Positions 12,205 through 12,332 of a DNA stretch of 12,332 nt are shown here, piece by piece (positions within the stretch are counted from its first letter, which is position 1; each line of letters begins with the position of its first letter). The notes beneath the pieces are model-generated. The model made no database searches, was not told where the DNA came from, and saw only the letters and a program-made list of their open reading frames with translations. Made by a program: the position numbers and the translations under genes. The stretch spans positions 1-12,332 of the forward strand of contig JAVEYH010000106.1 of assembly GCA_034003585.1 (NCBI GenBank), given 5' to 3'. The DNA is from JAPXSY01 sp034003585 (GTDB lineage: Bacteria; Verrucomicrobiota; Kiritimatiellia; RFP12; UBA1067).

Positions 12205-12332
12205 CGCGGGCGTCCCCGCCCGCAGTTGGGGTTTCAAATTTCGGTTTTCATGTTGCGTAACGATACGTTCCGTGATTCCGCGCGAGTTCGATCACTTTAC
12301 GCGAAACGTTGTTGCGGGCGGGGACGCCCGCG
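12205..12332. repeat. 20-bp perfect inverted repeat pair, 88 bp apart, at the window edge
   Basis: CGCGGGCGTCCCCGCCCGCA (12205-12224) is the exact reverse complement of 12313-12332. Each arm is also a hairpin by itself (GCGGGCG/CGCCCGC, 4-nt loop). The 88-bp interior holds no supported gene. The right arm touches the window end, so the repeat may extend further. Paired REP-like elements of a non-autonomous repeat family are the simplest reading. Confidence 0.8.

Noticed and set aside
12250..12332. An open frame starting MLRNDTFRDS and running off the right edge
   Set aside because: Only 27 codons, with no ribosome site, and it runs through the repeat arm; it is more likely chance or repeat-derived.
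1..12332. tRNA or rRNA genes
   Set aside because: No cloverleaf with TTCGANNC-type T-arm and acceptor pairing, nor conserved rRNA words, were recognised by eye in the intergenic regions.

Overview
The window is GC-rich DNA from a bacterium. Several features suggest the PVC group, most likely a Kiritimatiellota-, Lentisphaerota- or Verrucomicrobiota-like lineage. These are a DUF4838 (GH67-like) secreted protein, a Tat-exported Gfo/Idh/MocA oxidoreductase, an acid-sugar enolase-superfamily enzyme, a secreted RbsD/FucU homologue, and gaps full of short palindromic repeats. This placement is inference from gene content, not from a marker gene.

Layout: a minus-strand block reads leftward from about 6476. 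A sigma70-like promoter with an inverted repeat in the leader precedes a 1232-aa membrane-bound hybrid histidine kinase/response regulator with four PAS domains. After 33 bp comes a 772-aa exported DUF4838 protein, and after 19 bp an exported protein with a SHOCT-like helical hairpin that runs off the left edge. The spacing suggests one operon coupling a sensor to a predicted carbohydrate-active protein. A 449-bp gap (6373-6821) is packed with nested inverted repeats. Next, also on the minus strand, is a mandelate-racemase-type enolase-superfamily enzyme (6822-8150). A 206-bp divergent promoter region separates it from a plus-strand run: an NT5C-type HAD phosphatase, a RbsD/FucU-type sugar mutarotase (ATGA overlap), a Tat-signal Gfo/Idh/MocA oxidoreductase, and a small multipass membrane protein that ends at a textbook intrinsic terminator. 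The last 450 bp carry no gene: an AT-rich stretch with DnaA-box-like words, then octamer repeats and a 20-bp inverted repeat pair.

Together, the enolase-superfamily enzyme (acid-sugar dehydration), the mutarotase, the NAD(P)-type oxidoreductase and the DUF4838 protein suggest breakdown of uncommon (possibly uronic) sugars from complex polysaccharides, with the hybrid kinase as a possible sensor. The pathway is inferred from neighbours only.

No defence, CRISPR, phage or secondary-metabolite system is visible. The most unusual content is non-coding: a family of long near-perfect palindromes sharing a GGGTGCG edge. One copy forms the coding 3' end of the mutarotase gene and two others bracket a symmetric composite repeat of about 317 bp.
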